DNA of 22,212 nucleotides from Saccoglossus kowalevskii. Lineage: Eukaryota; Hemichordata; Enteropneusta; Harrimaniidae. Under the pieces are notes generated by a model. That model did no database searches, was not told the origin of the DNA, and saw nothing but the letters and a program-made list of their open reading frames with translations. Location of the stretch: NCBI RefSeq assembly GCF_000003605.2, contig NW_003126832.1, forward strand, positions 1-22,212. Reading direction: 5' to 3'. The first letter of the stretch is position 1, and every line of letters starts with the position of its first letter. The translations under genes and the position numbers were made by a program. Positions 21,709 to 22,212 of the stretch are shown piece after piece.

Positions 21709-22212
21709 ACACTACCACTATGGTTGCTTCAAATACACTACCACTATGGTTGCTGTCAATGCACTACCACTATAGTTGCTTCAAATACACTACCACTATG
21801 ATTGTTTCAAATACACTACCATTATGGTTGCTGTCAATGCACTACCACTATGGTTGCTTCAAATACATGACCACTATGGTTGCTTCAAATACACAACCAC
21901 TATGGTTGCTTCAAATACACTAACGCTATGGTTGCTTCAAATACACTACCACTATGGTTGTTTCAAGTACATTACCACTATGGTTGCTTCAAATACACTA
22001 CCACTATGGTTTCTTCAAATACTCTACCACTATGGTTGTTGTAATCACACTACCACTATGGGTGATTAAAGTACACTACCACTATGGTTGCTTTAAATAC
22101 ACTACCACTATGGTTGCTTCAAATACACTACCACTATGGTTGTTTCAAGTACATTACCTCTATGGTTGCTTCAAATGCACTACCACTATGTTTGTTTCAA
22201 ATAAACTACCAC

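Larger units (their letters stand above)
1..22212 (+). repeat. 26-bp satellite array, about 850 monomers
   Basis: The complete window is a head-to-tail tandem array. The monomer has a first half TTCAAATACACTA and a second half CCACTATGGTTGC. It is about 38% G+C and strand-asymmetric, with 7 C and 3 G on this strand. Every monomer has the same orientation. Marker-to-marker distances are exact multiples of 26 bp after allowing for individually visible 1-2 nt indels: 4,254 to 7,062 is 108 units and 17,357 to 19,905 is 98 units. Neither edge shows unique sequence, a transposon end or increasing decay, so the array extends beyond the window on both sides. The monomer contains no telomere repeat and no CENP-B-box-like motif. 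Array length and organisation indicate eukaryotic satellite DNA. Chromosomal location, species and family name cannot be told from the sequence. Confidence 0.97.
20400..22212 (+). repeat. Domain II block at the right edge
   Basis: Domain II markers reappear (GCTTTAAATAC near 20,430, GCTGTCAATGCAC near 20,506, ACATGACCAC near 20,827, ACACACTTCC at 21,058) and continue to the end of the window. The block includes the third copy of the triplicated segment, a 234-bp tandem duplication, and the cassette shared with 3,760-3,911. The last base lies within a TTTCAAATAAACTACCAC monomer, so the array is cut by the window edge. Confidence 0.75.

Noticed and set aside
1..22212. CRISPR array, because of a short direct repeat in many copies.
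   Set aside because: There are no unique spacers: repeats abut directly, the whole 26-bp period is repeat, and no cas gene is present.
1..22212. Telomeric repeat, CENP-B box or transposon-derived terminal repeats.
   Set aside because: No TTAGGG, TTTAGGG or TTAGG tracts, no CpG-bearing TTCG-type box, and no long terminal or inverted repeats or target-site duplications were seen. The array is uniform in orientation.
1..22212. tRNA, rRNA, riboswitch or terminator signals.
   Set aside because: Everything is explained by the 26-bp unit. The only dyad is the 4-bp-arm ACCA-CTA-TGGT element, too short for a terminator, and no T-tract or cloverleaf follows it.

Overview
The whole 22,212-base window is one tandem-repeat (satellite) array. 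I found no gene, RNA gene, transposon or unique flanking sequence. The unit is 26 bp. Its first half reads TTCAAATACACTA and its second half CCACTATGGTTGC. It recurs head to tail about 850 times, always in the same orientation, and both window edges lie inside the array. An uninterrupted 26-bp array of this size points to a eukaryotic heterochromatic satellite (centromeric, pericentromeric, subtelomeric or interstitial). Nothing here identifies the species, and I do not recognise the monomer as a named family.

The array is not a simple monotone repeat. Marked variant monomers recur in fixed order, which gives a higher-order repeat (HOR) structure. Two domain flavours alternate. Domain I is marked by CACAACCACTCTGG, GCCTCAAATAC, GCTGAAAATAC and ACTACCGCTATGG. 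It fills about 1-2,115, 11,440-12,085 and 17,587-20,380, with a mixed stretch between about 15,160 and 17,586. Domain II is marked by GCTGTCAATGCAC, GCTTTAAATAC, ACATGACC and CAAACACACTTCC. It fills about 2,116-11,330, 12,086-15,150 and 20,400-22,212. Within and between domains, blocks are repeated at exact multiples of 26 bp, for example 572, 598, 728, 858, 910, 988 and 2,808 bp. Longer-range copies sit about 9.0-9.2 kb and 18.2-18.5 kb apart. The copies differ mostly by gain or loss of whole monomers, as unequal crossing-over would produce.

The 26-bp register is kept across the window except for roughly thirty 1-2 nt indels. Many of these cluster near domain or HOR boundaries (about 740-800, 2,120-2,150, 11,330-11,440, 13,100-13,265, 14,890-15,210, 21,260-21,470). 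Most are homopolymer length changes, so residual long-read consensus errors are a live alternative to real variation.

The many long forward-strand open frames, up to about 400 codons, are a by-product of the repeat. The consensus has no stop in any forward frame. Because 26 is not divisible by 3, all three frames encode the same 26-residue peptide repeat in rotated form. I do not annotate any of them as a gene.
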